Shown piece after piece: positions 15,001-23,600 of a stretch of DNA of 64,000 nucleotides (its first letter is position 1; each line of letters opens with the position of its first letter). The DNA is taken from positions 114,140,219 to 114,204,218 of the forward strand of contig CM056577.1 in NCBI GenBank assembly GCA_029721435.1, written 5' to 3'. Source of the stretch: Gymnothorax reevesii. Lineage: Eukaryota; Chordata; Actinopteri; Anguilliformes; Muraenidae. Position numbers and translations under genes: made by a program. The notes beneath the pieces are model-generated. The model was not told the DNA's origin. It did no database searches and saw only the letters and a program-made list of their open reading frames with translations.

Positions 15001-15169
15001 CAGTACATCCGGAGAAGAAACAAGCATTACGTTACCAACAACAATACCATCTCCAACCACAGCAACAAGTGCAATGACAATAACATCCGAACCTCCTTCA
15101 ACAAATTCTGCGAGATGCACAAAAACATCATCTGCCACAACCTCCGCATCAACAACGATTGTCATTTAA
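2..15169 (+). CDS. Mucin-like Thr/Ser-rich repeat protein, left open block (5' end outside window)
   Basis: One reading frame is open from the first complete codon of the window to a TAA at 15167-15169, more than 5000 codons. The product is a Thr/Ser-rich repeat (well over half of residues in the part I counted), with recurrent Pro, Lys, Glu and Ala and almost no Cys; one Ser-to-Cys change occurs near 15115. This composition is typical of the densely O-glycosylated domains of secreted or membrane mucins. No signal peptide, cysteine-knot, von Willebrand, SEA or membrane segment lies in this block, so it would be a central exon whose ends are outside the window. The ATG at 44 is only an internal Met of the repeat and not a credible start. 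The TAA replaces a GAA found at the same place in other units. It could instead be a coding-derived satellite that is no longer translated. The frame and repeat are certain; expression is not. Confidence 0.6.
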   Translation, partial: VTPIKPSSITNSATMTLSKTSLVDQTTLPATESTEQLTISLSTTASATTKTTSPSKTSTVSTTTGETPSTSARQTTESHLTSPTAVTTMKIQTKSAATTNTGMSTIQRTSTLPPTSKPTSTATSKIYEQTSRTVPTTTKSPTTTTSTIRRTSELPTTVSETSIKSSSSITYTTTATPSKTSTELEMTLPATLTTKQSTKLAISTRPATTTRTLPSRTGIVSSTINDSPFTSASQIKEAPLTSATVTATITIRSKSATTSTTEMATDEPTTTYSLTSEPTTTVSSTTGKETSKTLSKTQTSLSKTSIESASKEETYLTSARQTTESQLAPGTTTATRTSATKSATITTTGLTTGELITTFHPTTKLTSTAMSTTGKESSKTLPTTETSPLTTSILSIITDKTTLTSEGQTKGTPLSTATETATRTSKTISAITTSIGMTATEATTTLSPTAEGTSTAFSTSGEETSITLPTTIPSPTTATSAMTITSEPPSTNSARSTKTSSATTSASTTIVIETSPMHKTTLSSTVEPSTTSVSTTEPATTTITSPSRTNMASTTTEETQLMSATQTIESPLTSATATPTTPTERKSATNTATGITSPEHTQTSTLTAEPPTSAASTTGEETSITFPATNKSSTSSAITRTTESPSTDSVTPIKPSSITNSATMTLSKTSLVDQTTLPATESTEQLTISLSTTASATTKTTSPSKTSTVSTTTGETPSTSARQTTESHLTSPTAVTTMKIQTKSAATTNTGMSTIQRTSTLPPTSKPTSTATSKIYEQTSRTVPTTTKSPTTTTSTIRRTSELPTTVSETSIKSSSSITYTTTATPSKTSTELEMTLPATLTTKQSTKLAISTRPATTTRTLPSRTGIVSSTINDSPFTSASQIKEAPLTSATATATITIRSKSATTRTTEMATDEPTTTYSLTSEPTTTVSSTTGKETSKTLSTTRTSLSKTSIEFATVEETYLTSARQTTESQLAPGTTTATRTSATKSATITTTGLTTGELTTTFHPRTKLTSTAMSTTGKESSKTLPTTETSPLTTSILSIITDKTTLTSEGQTKGTPLSTATETATSTSKTISAITTSIGMTATEATTTLSPTAEGTSTAFSTSGEETSITLPTSIPSPTTATSAMTITSEPPSTNSARSTKTSSATTSASTTIVIETSPMHKTTLSATVEPSTTSVSTTEPETTTITSPSRTNMASTTTEETQLMSATQTIESPLTSATATPTTPTERKSATNTATGITTPEHTQTSTLTAEPPTSAASTTGEETSITFPATIKSSTRSAITRTTEYPSTDSATPIKPSSITNSATMTLSKTSLVDQTTLPATESTEQLTISLSTTASATTKTTLPSKTSTVSTTTGETPSTSARQTTESRLTSPTAVTTMKIQTKSAGTTNTGMSTIQRTSTLPPTSKPTSTATSKIYEQTSRTVPTTIKSPTTTTSTMRRTSELPTTVSETSIKSSSSITYTTTATPSKTSTELEMTLPATLTTKQSTKLAISTRPATTTRTLPSRTGIVSSTINDSPFTSASQIKEAPLTSATATATITIRSKSATTSTTEMATDEPTTTYFLTSEPTTTVSSTTGKETSKTLSTTRTSLSKTSIEFATKEETYLTSARQTTESQLAPGTTTATRTSGTKSATITTTGLTTGEITTTFHPTTKLTSTAMSTTGKESSKTLPTTETSPLTTSILSIITDKTTLTSEGQTKGTPLSTATETATRTSKTISAITTSIGMTATEATTTLSPTAEGTSTAFSTSGEETSITLPTTIPSPTTATSAMTRTSEPPSTNSARSTKTSSATTSASTTIVIETSPMHKTTLSSTVEPSTTSVSTTEPATTTITSPSRTNMASTTTEETQLMSATQTIESPLTSATATPTTPTERKSATNTATGITTPEHTQTSTLTAEPPTSAASTTGEETSITFPATNKSSTRSAITRTTESPSTDSVTPIKPSSITNSATMTLSKTSLVDQTTLPATESTEQLTISLSTTASATTKTTSPSKTSTVSTTTGETPSTSARQTTESHLTSPTAVTTMKIQTKSAATTNTGMSTIQRTSTLPPTSKPTSTATSKIYEQTSRTVPTTTKSPTTTTSTIRRTSELPTTVSETSIKSSSSITYTTTATPSKTSTELEMTLPATLTTKQSTKLAISTRPATTTRTLPSRTGIVSSTINDSPFTSASQIKEAPLTSATVTATITIRSKSATTSTTEMATDEPTTTYSLTSEPTTTVSSTTGKETSKTLSKTQTSLSKTSIESASKEETYLTSARQTTESQLAPGTTTATRTSATKSATITTTGLTTGELITTFHPTTKLTSTAMSTTGKESSKTLPTTETSPLTTSILSIITDKTTLTSEGQTKGTPLSTATETATSTSKTISAITTSIGMTATEATTTLSPTAEGTSTAFSTSGEETSITLPTTIPSPTTATSAMTITSEPPSTNSARSTKTSSATTSASTTIVIETSPMHKTTLSATVEPSTTSVSTTGPVTTTITSPSRTNMASTTTEETQLMSATQTIESPLTSATATPTTPTERKSATNTATGITTPEHTQTSTLTAEPPTSAASTTGEETSIIFPATIKSSTRSAITRTTESPSTDSATPKKPSFITNSATMTLSKTSLVDQTTLPATESTEQLTISLSTTASATTKTTLPSKTSTVSTTTGETPSTSARQTTESHLTTPTAVTTMRIQTKSAATTNTGMSTIQRTSTLPATSKPTSTATSKIYEQTSRTVYTTIKSPTTTTSTMRRTLVLPTTVSETSIKSSSSITYTTTATPSKTSTELEMTLPATLTTKQSTKLAISTRPATTTRTLPSRTGIVSSTINDSPFTSASQIKEAPLTSATATAKITIRSKSATTSTTEMATDEPTTTYSLTSEPTTTVSSTTGKETSKTLSTTRTSLSKTSIESATKEETYLTSARQTTESQLAPGTTTATRTSATKSATITTTGLTTGELITTFHPTTKLTSTAMSTTGKESSKTLPTTETSPLTTSILSIITDKTTLTSEGQTKGTPLSTATETATSTSKTISAITTSIGMTATEATTTLSPTAEGTSTAFSTSGEETSITLPTTIPSPTTATSAMTITSEPPSTNSARSTKTSSATTSASTTIVIETSPMHKTTLSATVEPSTTSVSTTGPVTTTITSPSRTNMASTTTEETQLMSATQTIESPLTSATATPTTPTERKSATNTATGITTPEHTQTSTLTAEPPTSAASTTGEETSITFPATIKSSTRSAITRTTESPSTDSATPKKPSFITNSATMTLSKTSLVDQTTLPATESTEQLTISLSTTASATTKTTLPSKTSTVSTTTGETPSTSARQTTESHLTSPTAVTTMKIQTKSAATTNTGMSTIQRTSTLPATSKPTSTATSKIYEQTSRTVPTTIKSPTTTTSTMRRTSELPTTVSETSIKSSSSITYTTTATPSKTSTELEMTLPATLTTKQSTKLAISTRPATTTRTLPSRTGIVSSTINDSPFTSASQIKEAPLTSATATATITIRSKSATTSTTEMATDEATNTYSLTSEPTTTVSSTTGKETSKTLSTTRTSLSKTSIESATKEETYLTSARQTTESQLTPGTTTATRTSATKSATITTTGLTTGELTTTFHPTTKLTSTAMSTTGKESSKTLPTTETSPLTTSILSIITDKTILISEGQTKGTPLSTATETATSTSKTISAITTSIGMTAHEATTTLSPTAEGTSTAFSTSGEETSITLPTTIPSQTTATSAMTITSEPPSTNSARSTKTSSATTSASTTIVIETSPMHKTTLSATVEPSTTAVSTTGPVTTTITSPSRTNMASTTTEEKQLMSATQTIESPLTSATATPTTPTERKSATNTATGITTPEHTQTSTLTAEPPTSAASTTGEETSITFPATIKYSTRSAITRTTESPSTDSATPIKPSSITSSATMTLSKTSLVDQTTLPATESTEQLTISLSSTASATTKTTLPSKTSTVSTTTGETPSTSARQTTESHLTSPTAVTTMKIQTKSAATTNTGMSTIQRTSTLPPTSKPTSTATSKIYEQTSRTVPTTIKSPTTTTSTMRRTSELPTTVSETSIKSSSSITYTTTATPSKTSTELEMTLPATLTTKQSTKLAISTTPATTTRTLPSRTGIVSSTINDSPFTSASQIKEAPLTSATATATITIRSKSATTSTTEMATDEPTTTYSLTSEPTTTVSSTTGKETSKTLSTTRTSHSKTSIEFATKEETYLTSARQTTESKLVPGTTTATRTSATKSATITTTGLTTGKLTTTFHPTTKLTSTAMSTTGKESSKTLPTTEISPLTTSILSIITDKTTLTSEGQTKGTPLSTATETATSTSKTISAITTSIGMTATEATTTFSPTAEGTSTAFSTSREETGITLPTTIPSPTTATSAMTITSEPPSTNSARSTKTSSATTSASTTIVIETSPMHKTTLSATVEPSTTSVSTTGPVTTTITSPSRTNMASTTTEETQLMSATQTIESPLTSATATPTTPTERKSATNTATGITTPEHTQTSTLTAEPPTSAASTTGEETSITFPATIKSSTRSVITRTTESPSTDSATPIKPSSITNSATMTLSKTSLVDQTTLPATESTEQLTISLSTTASATTKTTLPSKTSTVSTTTGETPSTSARQTTESHLTSPTAVTTMKIQTKSAATTNTSMSTIQRTSTLPPTSKPTSTATSKIYEQTSRTVPTTIKSPTTTTSTMRRTSELPTTVSETSIKSSSSITYTTTATPSKTSTELEMTFPATLTTKQSTKLAIRTRPATTTRTLPSRTGIVSSTINDSPFTSASQIKEAPLTSATATATITIRNESATTSTTEMATDEPTTTFSLTSEPTTTVSSTTGKETSKTLSTTRTSLSKTSIVTATKEETYLTSARQTTESQLAPGTTTATRTSATKSATITTTGLTTGELTTTFHPTTKLTSTAMSTTGKESSKTLPTTETSPLTTSILSIITDKTTLTSEGQTKGTPLSTATKTATSTSKTISAITTSIGMTATEATTTFSPTAEGTSTAFSTSGEETSITLPTTIPSPTTATSAMTITSEPPSTNSARCTKTSSATTSASTTIVI
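170..2116 (+). repeat. Internal module structure of one 649-residue unit (five 87-residue modules, three linkers)
   Basis: Aligning the unit against itself gives five diverged modules that start with T-S/G/N-[IVTM] and carry similar landmarks (L-T-S-A-x-Q-T, K-S-A-T, T-x-M-T, S-T-T-G-x-E-T-S). They lie at 170-430, 650-910, 911-1171, 1172-1432 and 1646-1906, each 261 bp. Modules 2, 3 and 4 are directly adjacent. The three gaps (431-649, 1433-1645, 1907-2116; 73, 71 and 70 codons) are also related to one another, sharing T-L-P/S-A-T followed by P-S-R/K. The plan module-linker-module-module-module-linker-module-linker adds up to exactly 1947 bp. An older unit of about 157-160 residues (module plus linker) was probably amplified first. 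Confidence 0.85.
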
Positions 15170-18100
15170 ACTTCTCCCATGCATAAAACAACTCTTTCTG
15201 CTACAGTCGAACCATCTACGACATCTGTGAGTACCACTGGACCTGTAACAACCACAATCACATCACCTTCCAGGACAAATATGGCATCCACCATTACGGA
15301 AGAAACACAGTTGATGTCAGCAACACAAACAATAGAGTCTCCCCTAACCTCAGCAACTGCAACACCCACCACTCCAACTGAAAGAAAATCTGCCACAAAC
15401 ACTGCAACAGGAATCACTACACCTGAACACACACAAACTTCAACCCTGACCGCTGAACCCCCCACATCAGCTGCGAGTACAACTGGAGAAGAAACAAGCA
15501 TAACCTTCCCAGCGACAATAAAATCTTCAACCAGAAGTGTAATCACAAGAACAACAGAATCTCCCTCAACAGATTCTGCCACACCCATAAAACCATCATC
15601 TATCACAAATTCTGCTACAATGACACTTAGTAAAACTTCTCTTGTGGATCAAACAACTCTTCCAGCCACAGAATCAACAGAACAGTTAACAATTTCTCTG
15701 AGTACCACAGCATCGGCTACAACAAAAACGACATTAACATCGAAAACAAGTACTGTGTCCACCAGCACTGGAGAAACACCCTCAACATCAGCTAGACAAA
15801 CAACAAAATCGCACCTCACCTCACCCACTGCAGTAACCACAATGAAAATTCAAACAAAATCTGCCGCAACCACTAACACAGGCATGAGTACAATTCAACG
15901 CACTTCAACTTTACCCCCAACTTCTAAACCGACTTCAACTGCTACGAGTAAAATCTATGAACAAACAAGCAGAACTGTGCCCACGACAATTAAATCTCCA
16001 ACCACAAAAACAAGTACAATGAGAAGAACATCAGTTCTACCTACAACAGTTTCTGAAACATCCATCAAGTCATCATCTAGCATAACATACACCACAACAG
16101 CAACTCCCTCTAAAACTTCTACTGAGCTTGAAATGACTCTTCCGGCCACATTAACAACAAAACAGTCTACAAAGTTAGCTATAAGCACAAGACCTGCTAC
16201 AACGACAAGGACATTACCTTCAAGAACAGGTATCGTGTCTTCCACTATAAATGACAGCCCATTTACTTCAGCAAGCCAAATAAAGGAAGCTCCACTCACG
16301 TCAGCAACTGCTACAGCAATGATTACAATTAGAAGTAAATCTGCCACAACCAGCACAACAGAAATGGCAACAGATGAACCAAATACCACTTATTCCCTAA
16401 CATCAGAACCCACAACAACTGTTAGTAGTACGACAGGAAAAGAAACAAGCAAAACTTTATCAACAACACGGACATCACTTTCAAAAACAAGTATTGAGTC
16501 CGCCACTAAAGAAGAAACATACTTGACATCAGCTAGACAAACAACAGAATCACAACTTGCCCCAGGTACTACAACAGCCACTAGGACAAGTGCAACTAAA
16601 TCTGCCACAATCACCACGACAGGACTGACTACAGGAGAACTCACTACAACTTTCCACCCAACAACAAAACTTACTTCAACTGCTATGAGTACAACGGGAA
16701 AAGAATCAAGCAAAACTTTACCAACAACTGAGAAATCACCTTTGACAACGTCTATTTTGTCCATCATCACTGACAAAACGACCTTAACATCAGAAGGACA
16801 AACAAAGGGGACTCCTCTCTCCACAGCAAGAGAAACTGCCACAAGTACAAGTAAAACTATATCTGCCATAACCACCTCTATAGGAATGACTGCAACTGAA
16901 GCAACTACAACTTTCTCCCCAACCGCAGAAGTAACTTCAACTGCTTTCAGTACATCCGGAGAAGAAACAAGCATTACGTTACCAACAACAATACCATCTC
17001 CAACCACAGCAACAAGTGCAATGACAATAACATCCGAACCTCCTTCAACAAATTCTGCGAGATCCACAAAAACATCATCTGCCACAACCTCCGCATCAAC
17101 AACGATTGTCATTGAAACTTCTCCCATGCATAAAACAACTCTTTCTGCTACAGTCGAACCATCTACGACATCTGTGAGTACCACTGGACCTGTAACAACC
17201 ACAATCACATCACCTTCCAGGACAAATATGGCATCCACCACTACGGAAGAAACACAGTTGATGTCAGCAACACAAACAATAGAGTCTCCCCTAACCTCAG
17301 CAACTGCAACACCCACCACTCCAACTGAAAGAAAATCTGCCACAAACACTGCAACAGGAATCACTACACCTGAATACACACAAACTTCAACCCTGACCGC
17401 TGAACCCCCCACATCAGCTGCGAGTACAACTGGAGAAGAAACAAGCATAACCTTTCCAGCGACAATAAAATCTTCAACCAGAAGTGCAATCACAAGAACA
17501 AGAGAAACTCCCTCAACAGATTCTGCCACACCCATAAAACCATCATCTATCACAAATTCTGCTACAAGGACACTTAGTAAAACTTCTCTTGTGGATCAAA
17601 CAACTCTTCCAGCCACAGAATTAACAGAACCGTTAACAATTTCTCTGAGTACCACAGCATCGGCTACAACAAAAACGACATTACCATCGAAAACAAGTAC
17701 TGTGTCCACCACCACTGGAAAAACACCCTCAACATCAGCTAGACAAACAACAGAATCGCACCTCACCTCACCCACTGCAGTAACCACAATGAAAATTCAA
17801 ACGAAATCTGCCGCAACCACTAACACAGGCATGAGTACAATTCAACGCACTCCAACTTTACCCCCAACCTCTAAACTGACTTCAACTGCTACAAGTAAAA
17901 TCGAAGAACAAACCAGCAGAACCGTGCCCACGACAATAAAATCTCCAACCACAACAACAAGTACAATAAGAAAAACATCAGAACTACCTACAACAGTTTC
18001 TGAGAAATCCATCAAGTCATCATCTAGCATAACGTACACCACAACAGCAACTCCCTCTAAAACTTCTACTGAGCATGAAATGACTCTTCCGGCCACATTA

Positions 18101-20335
18101 ACAACAAAACAGTCTAAAAAGTTAGCTATACGCACAAGACCTGCTCCAACAACGAGGACATTACCTTCAAGAACAGGTATCGTGTCTTCCACTATGAATG
18201 ACAGCCTATTTCCTTCTGCAGGCCAAATAAAGGAAGCTCCACTCACCCCAGCAACTGCTACAGCAACAATTACAATTAAAAGTAAATCTGCAACTACCAG
18301 CACAACAGAAATGGCAACAGATGAACCAAGTACCACTTTTTCCCTAACATCAGAACCCACAACAACTGTTAGTAGTACAACAGGAAAAGAAACAAGCAAT
18401 TCTTTATCAACAACACGGACATCACTTTCAAAAACAAGTATTGTGTCTGCCACTAAAGAAGAAACATACTTGACATCAGCTAGACAAACAACAGAATCAC
18501 AACTTGCCCCAGGTACTACAACAGCCACTACGACAACTGCAACTAAATCTGCCACAATCACCACGACAGGACTGACTACAGGAGAACTCACTACAACTTT
18601 CCACCCAACAACAAAACTTACTTCAACTGCTATGAGTACAACGGGAAAAGAATCAAACAAAACTTTACCAACAACTGAGACATCACCTTTGACAACGTCT
18701 ATTTTGTCCATCATCACTGACAAAACGACCTTAACATCAGAAGGACAAACAAAGGGGACTCCTCTCTCCACACCAACAGAAACCGCCACAAGTACAAGTA
18801 AAACTATATCTGCCATAACCACCTCCATAGGAATGACTGCAACTGAAGCAACTACAACTTTCTCCCCAACCGCAGAAGGAACTTCAACTGCTTTCAGTAC
18901 ATCCGGAGAAGAAACAAGCATTACGTTACCAAAAATAATACCATCTTCAACCACAGCAACAAGTGCAATGACAATAACATCCGAACCTCCTTCAACAAAT
19001 TCTGCGAGATCCATAAAAACATCATATGCCACAACCTCCGCATCAACAACGATTGTTATTGAAACTTCTCCCATGCATAAAACAACTCTTTCTGCTACAG
19101 TCGAACCATCTACGACATCTTTTAGTACCACTGGACTTGCAACAACCACATTCACATCACCTTCCAGGACAAATACGGCATCCACCACTACGGAAGAAAC
19201 ACAGTTGATGTCAGCAACACAAACAATAGAGTCTCCCCTAACCTCAGCAACTGCAACACCCACCACTCCAACTGAAAGAAAATCTGCCACAAACACTGCA
19301 ACAGGAATCACTACACCTGAATACACACAAACTTAAACCCTGACCGCTGAACCCCCCACATCAGCTGCGAGTACAACTGGAGAAGAAACAAGCATAACCT
19401 TTCCAGCGACAATAAAATCTTCAACCAGAAGTGTAATCACAAGAACAAGAGAAACTCCCTCAACAGATTCTGCCACACCCATAAAACCATCATCTATCAC
19501 AAATTCTGCTACAATGACACTTAGTAAAACTTCTCTTGTGGATCAAACAACTCTTCCAGCCACAGAATTAACAGAACCGTTAACAATTTCTCTGAGTACC
19601 ACAGCATCGGCTACAACAAAAACGACATTACCATCGAAAACAAGTACTGTGTCCACCACCACTGGAAAAACACCCTCAACATCAGCTAGACAAACAACAT
19701 AATCGCACCTCACCTCACCCACTGCAGTAACCACAATGAAAATTCAAACGAAATCTGCCGCAACCACTAACACAGGCATGAGTACAATTCAACGCACTCC
19801 AACTTTACCCCCAACCTCTAAACTGACTTCAACTGCTACAAGTAAAATCGAAGAACAAACCAGCAGAACTGTGCCCACGACAATAAAATCTCCAACCACA
19901 ACAACAAGTACAATAAGAAAAACATCAGAACTACCTACAACAGTTTCTGAGAAATCCATCAAGTCATCATCTAGCATAACGTACACCACAACAGCAACTC
20001 CCTCTAAAACTTCTACTGAGCTTGAAATGACTCTTCCGGCCACATTAACAACAAAACAGTCTAAAAAGTTAGCTATACGCACAAGACCTGCTCCAACAAC
20101 GAGGACATTACCTTCAAGAACAGGTATCGTGTCTTCCACTATGAATGACAGCCTATTTCCTTCTGCAGGCCAAATAAAGGAAGCTCCACTCACCCCAGCA
20201 ACTGCTACAGCAACAATTACAATTAAAAGTAAATCTGCAACTACCAGCACAACAGAAATGGCAACAGATGAACCAAGTACCACTTTTTCCCTAACATCAG
20301 AACCCATAACAACTGTTAGTAGTACAACAGGAAAA
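10730..20335 (+). repeat. Higher-order duplicated block, left copy
   Basis: This 9.6 kb stretch matches 22412-32017 at an offset of 11682 bp, which is six units. Rare variants are shared at matching positions: an AGC in place of GGC at 13933/25615, a Ser-to-Cys TGC at 15115/26797, the SSTAS variant of units 11726/23408, and the TSKTSTVSTST variant of units 15620/27302. To the left of about 10730, the second copy instead follows unit 7832. To the right of about 20335, the copies part at AGCAATTCT versus AGCAAAACT. Confidence 0.85.
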
Positions 20336-20680
20336 GAAACAAGCAATTCTTTATCAACAACACGGACATCACTTTCAAAAACAAGTATTGTGTCTGCCAC
20401 TAAAGAAGAAACATACTTGACATCAGCTAGACAAACAACAGAATCACAACTTGCCCCAGGTACTACAACAGCCACTACGACAACTGCAACTAAATCTGCC
20501 ACAATCACCACGACAGGACTGACTACAGGAGAACTCACTACAACTTTCCACCCAACAACAAAACTTACTTCAACTGCTATGAGTACAACGGGAAAAGAAT
20601 CAAGCAAAACTTTACCAACAACTGAGACATCACCTTTGACAACGTCTATTTTGTCCATCATCACTGACAAAACGACCTGA
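15170..20680 (+). pseudogene. Mucin-like array segment interrupted by four nonsense substitutions
   Basis: The repeat continues in the same frame and length, but single-base changes create in-frame stops. They are TAA at 15167-15169 (GAA elsewhere), TAA at 19334-19336 (TCA elsewhere), TAA at 19700-19702 (GAA elsewhere) and TGA at 20678-20680 (TTA elsewhere). The longest open piece is 15170-19336. Positions 11682 bp downstream, in the duplicated block or just beyond it, carry the normal codon in all four cases. The stops therefore arose after the duplication or are consensus errors. If real, they would cut the protein into two large parts or mark loss of function of the whole locus. Confidence 0.65.
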
Positions 20681-23600
20681 ACATCAGAAGGACAAACAAA
20701 GGGGACTCCTCTCTCCACAGCAACAGAAACCGCCACAAGTACAAGTAAAACTATATCTGCCATAACCACCTCCATAGGAATGACTGCAACTGAAGCAACT
20801 ACAACTTTCTCCCCAACCGCAGAAGGAACTTCAACTGCTTTCAGTACATCCGGAGAAGAAACAAGCATTACGTTACCAAAAATAATACCATCTTCAACCA
20901 CAGCAACAAGTGCAATGACAATAACATCCGAACCTCCTTCAACAAATTCTGCGAGATCCATAAAAACATCATATGCCACAACCTCCGCATCAACAACGAT
21001 TGTTATTGAAACTTCTCCTATGCATAAAACAACTCTTTCTGCTACAGTCGAACCATCTACGACATCTTTTAGTACCACTGGACTTGCAACAACCACATTC
21101 ACATCACCTTCCAGGACAAATACGGCATCCACCACTACGGAAGAAACACAGTTGACGTCAGCAACACAAACAATAGAGTCTCCCCTAACCTCAGCAACTG
21201 CAACACCCACCACTTCAACTGAAAGAAAATCTGCCACAAACACTGCAACAGGAATCACTACACCTGAACACACACAAACTTCAACCCTGACCGCTGAACC
21301 CACCACATCAGCTGCGAGTACAACTGGAGAAGAAACAAGCATAACCTTCCCAGCGACAATAAAATCTTCAACCAGAAGTGCAATCACAAGAACAACAGAA
21401 TCTCCCTCAACAGATTCTGCCACACCCATAAAACCATCATCTATCACAAATTCTGCTACAATGACACTTAGTAAAACTTCTCTTGTGGATCCAACAACTC
21501 TTCCAGCCACAGAATCAACAGAACAGTTAACAATATCTCTGAGTACCACAGCATCGGCTACAACAAAAACGACATTACCATCGAAAACAAGTACTGTGTC
21601 CACCACCACTGGAGAAACACCCTCAACATCAGCTAGACAAACAACAGAATCGCACCTCACCACACCCACTGCAGTAACCACAATGAGAATTCAAACAAAA
21701 TCTGCCGCAACCACTAACACAGGCATGAGTACAATTCAACGCACTTCAACTTTACCCGCAACTTCTAAACCGACTTCAACTGCTACGAGTAAAATCTATG
21801 AACAAACAAGCAGAACTGTGTACACGACAATTAAATCTCCAACCACAACAACAAGTACAATGAGAAGAACATTAGTTCTACCTACAACAGTTTCTGAAAC
21901 ATCCATCAAGTCATCATCTAGCATAACATACACCACAACAGCAACTCCCTCTAAAACTTCTACTGAGCTTGAAATGACTCTTCCGGCCACATTAACAACA
22001 AAACAGTCTACAAAGTTGGCTATAAGCACAAGACCTGCTACAACGACGAGGACATTACCTTCAAGAACAGGTATCGTGTCTTCTACTATAAATGACAGCC
22101 CATTTACTTCAGCAAGCCAAATAAAGGAAGCTCCACTCACCTCAGCAACTGCTACAGCAAAGATTACAATTAGAAGTAAATCTGCCACAACCAGCACAAC
22201 AGAAATGGCAACAGATGAACCAACTACCACTTATTCCCTAACATCAGAACCCACAACAACTGTTAGTAGTACGACAGGAAAAGAAACAAGCAAAACTTTA
22301 TCAACAACACGGACATCACTTTCAAAAACAAGTATTGAGTCCGCCACTAAAGAAGAAACATACTTGACATCAGCTAGACAAACAACAGAATCACAACTTG
22401 CCCCAGGTACTACAACAGCCACTAGGACAAGTGCAACTAAATCTGCCACAATCACCACGACAGGACTGACTACAGGAGAACTCACTACAACTTTCCACCC
22501 AACAACAAAACTTACTTCAACTGCTATGAGTACAACAGGAAAAGAATCAAGCAAAACTTTACCAACAACTGAGACATCACCTTTGACAACGTCTATTTTG
22601 TCCATCATCACTGACAAAACGATCTTAATATCAGAAGGACAAACAAAGGGGACTCCTCTCTCCACAGCAACAGAAACCGCCACAAGTACAAGTAAAACTA
22701 TATCTGCCATAACCACCTCTATAGGAATGACTGCACATGAAGCAACTACAACTTTGTCCCCAACCGCAGAAGGAACTTCAACTGCTTTCAGTACATCCGG
22801 AGAAGAAACAAGCATTACGTTACCAACAACAATACCATCTCAAACCACAGCAACAAGTGCAATGACAATAACATCCGAACCTCCTTCAACAAATTCTGCG
22901 AGATCTACAAAAACATCATCTGCCACAACCTCCGCATCAACAACGATTGTCATTGAAACTTCTCCCATGCATAAAACAACTCTTTCTGCTACAGTCGAAC
23001 CATCTACGACAGCTGTGAGTACCACTGGACCTGTAACAACCACAATCACATCACCTTCCAGGACAAATATGGCATCCACCACTACGGAAGAAAAACAGTT
23101 GATGTCAGCAACACAAACAATAGAGTCTCCCCTAACCTCAGCAACTGCAACACCCACCACTCCAACTGAAAGAAAATCTGCCACAAACACTGCAACAGGA
23201 ATCACTACACCTGAACACACACAAACTTCAACCCTGACCGCTGAACCCCCCACATCAGCTGCGAGTACAACTGGAGAAGAAACAAGCATAACCTTCCCAG
23301 CGACAATAAAATATTCAACCAGAAGTGCAATCACAAGAACAACAGAATCTCCCTCAACAGATTCTGCCACACCCATAAAACCATCATCTATCACAAGTTC
23401 TGCGACAATGACACTTAGTAAAACTTCTCTTGTGGATCAAACAACTCTTCCAGCCACAGAATCAACAGAACAGTTAACAATTTCTCTGAGTTCCACAGCA
23501 TCGGCTACAACAAAAACGACATTACCATCGAAAACAAGTACTGTGTCCACCACCACTGGAGAAACACCCTCAACATCTGCTAGACAAACAACAGAATCGC

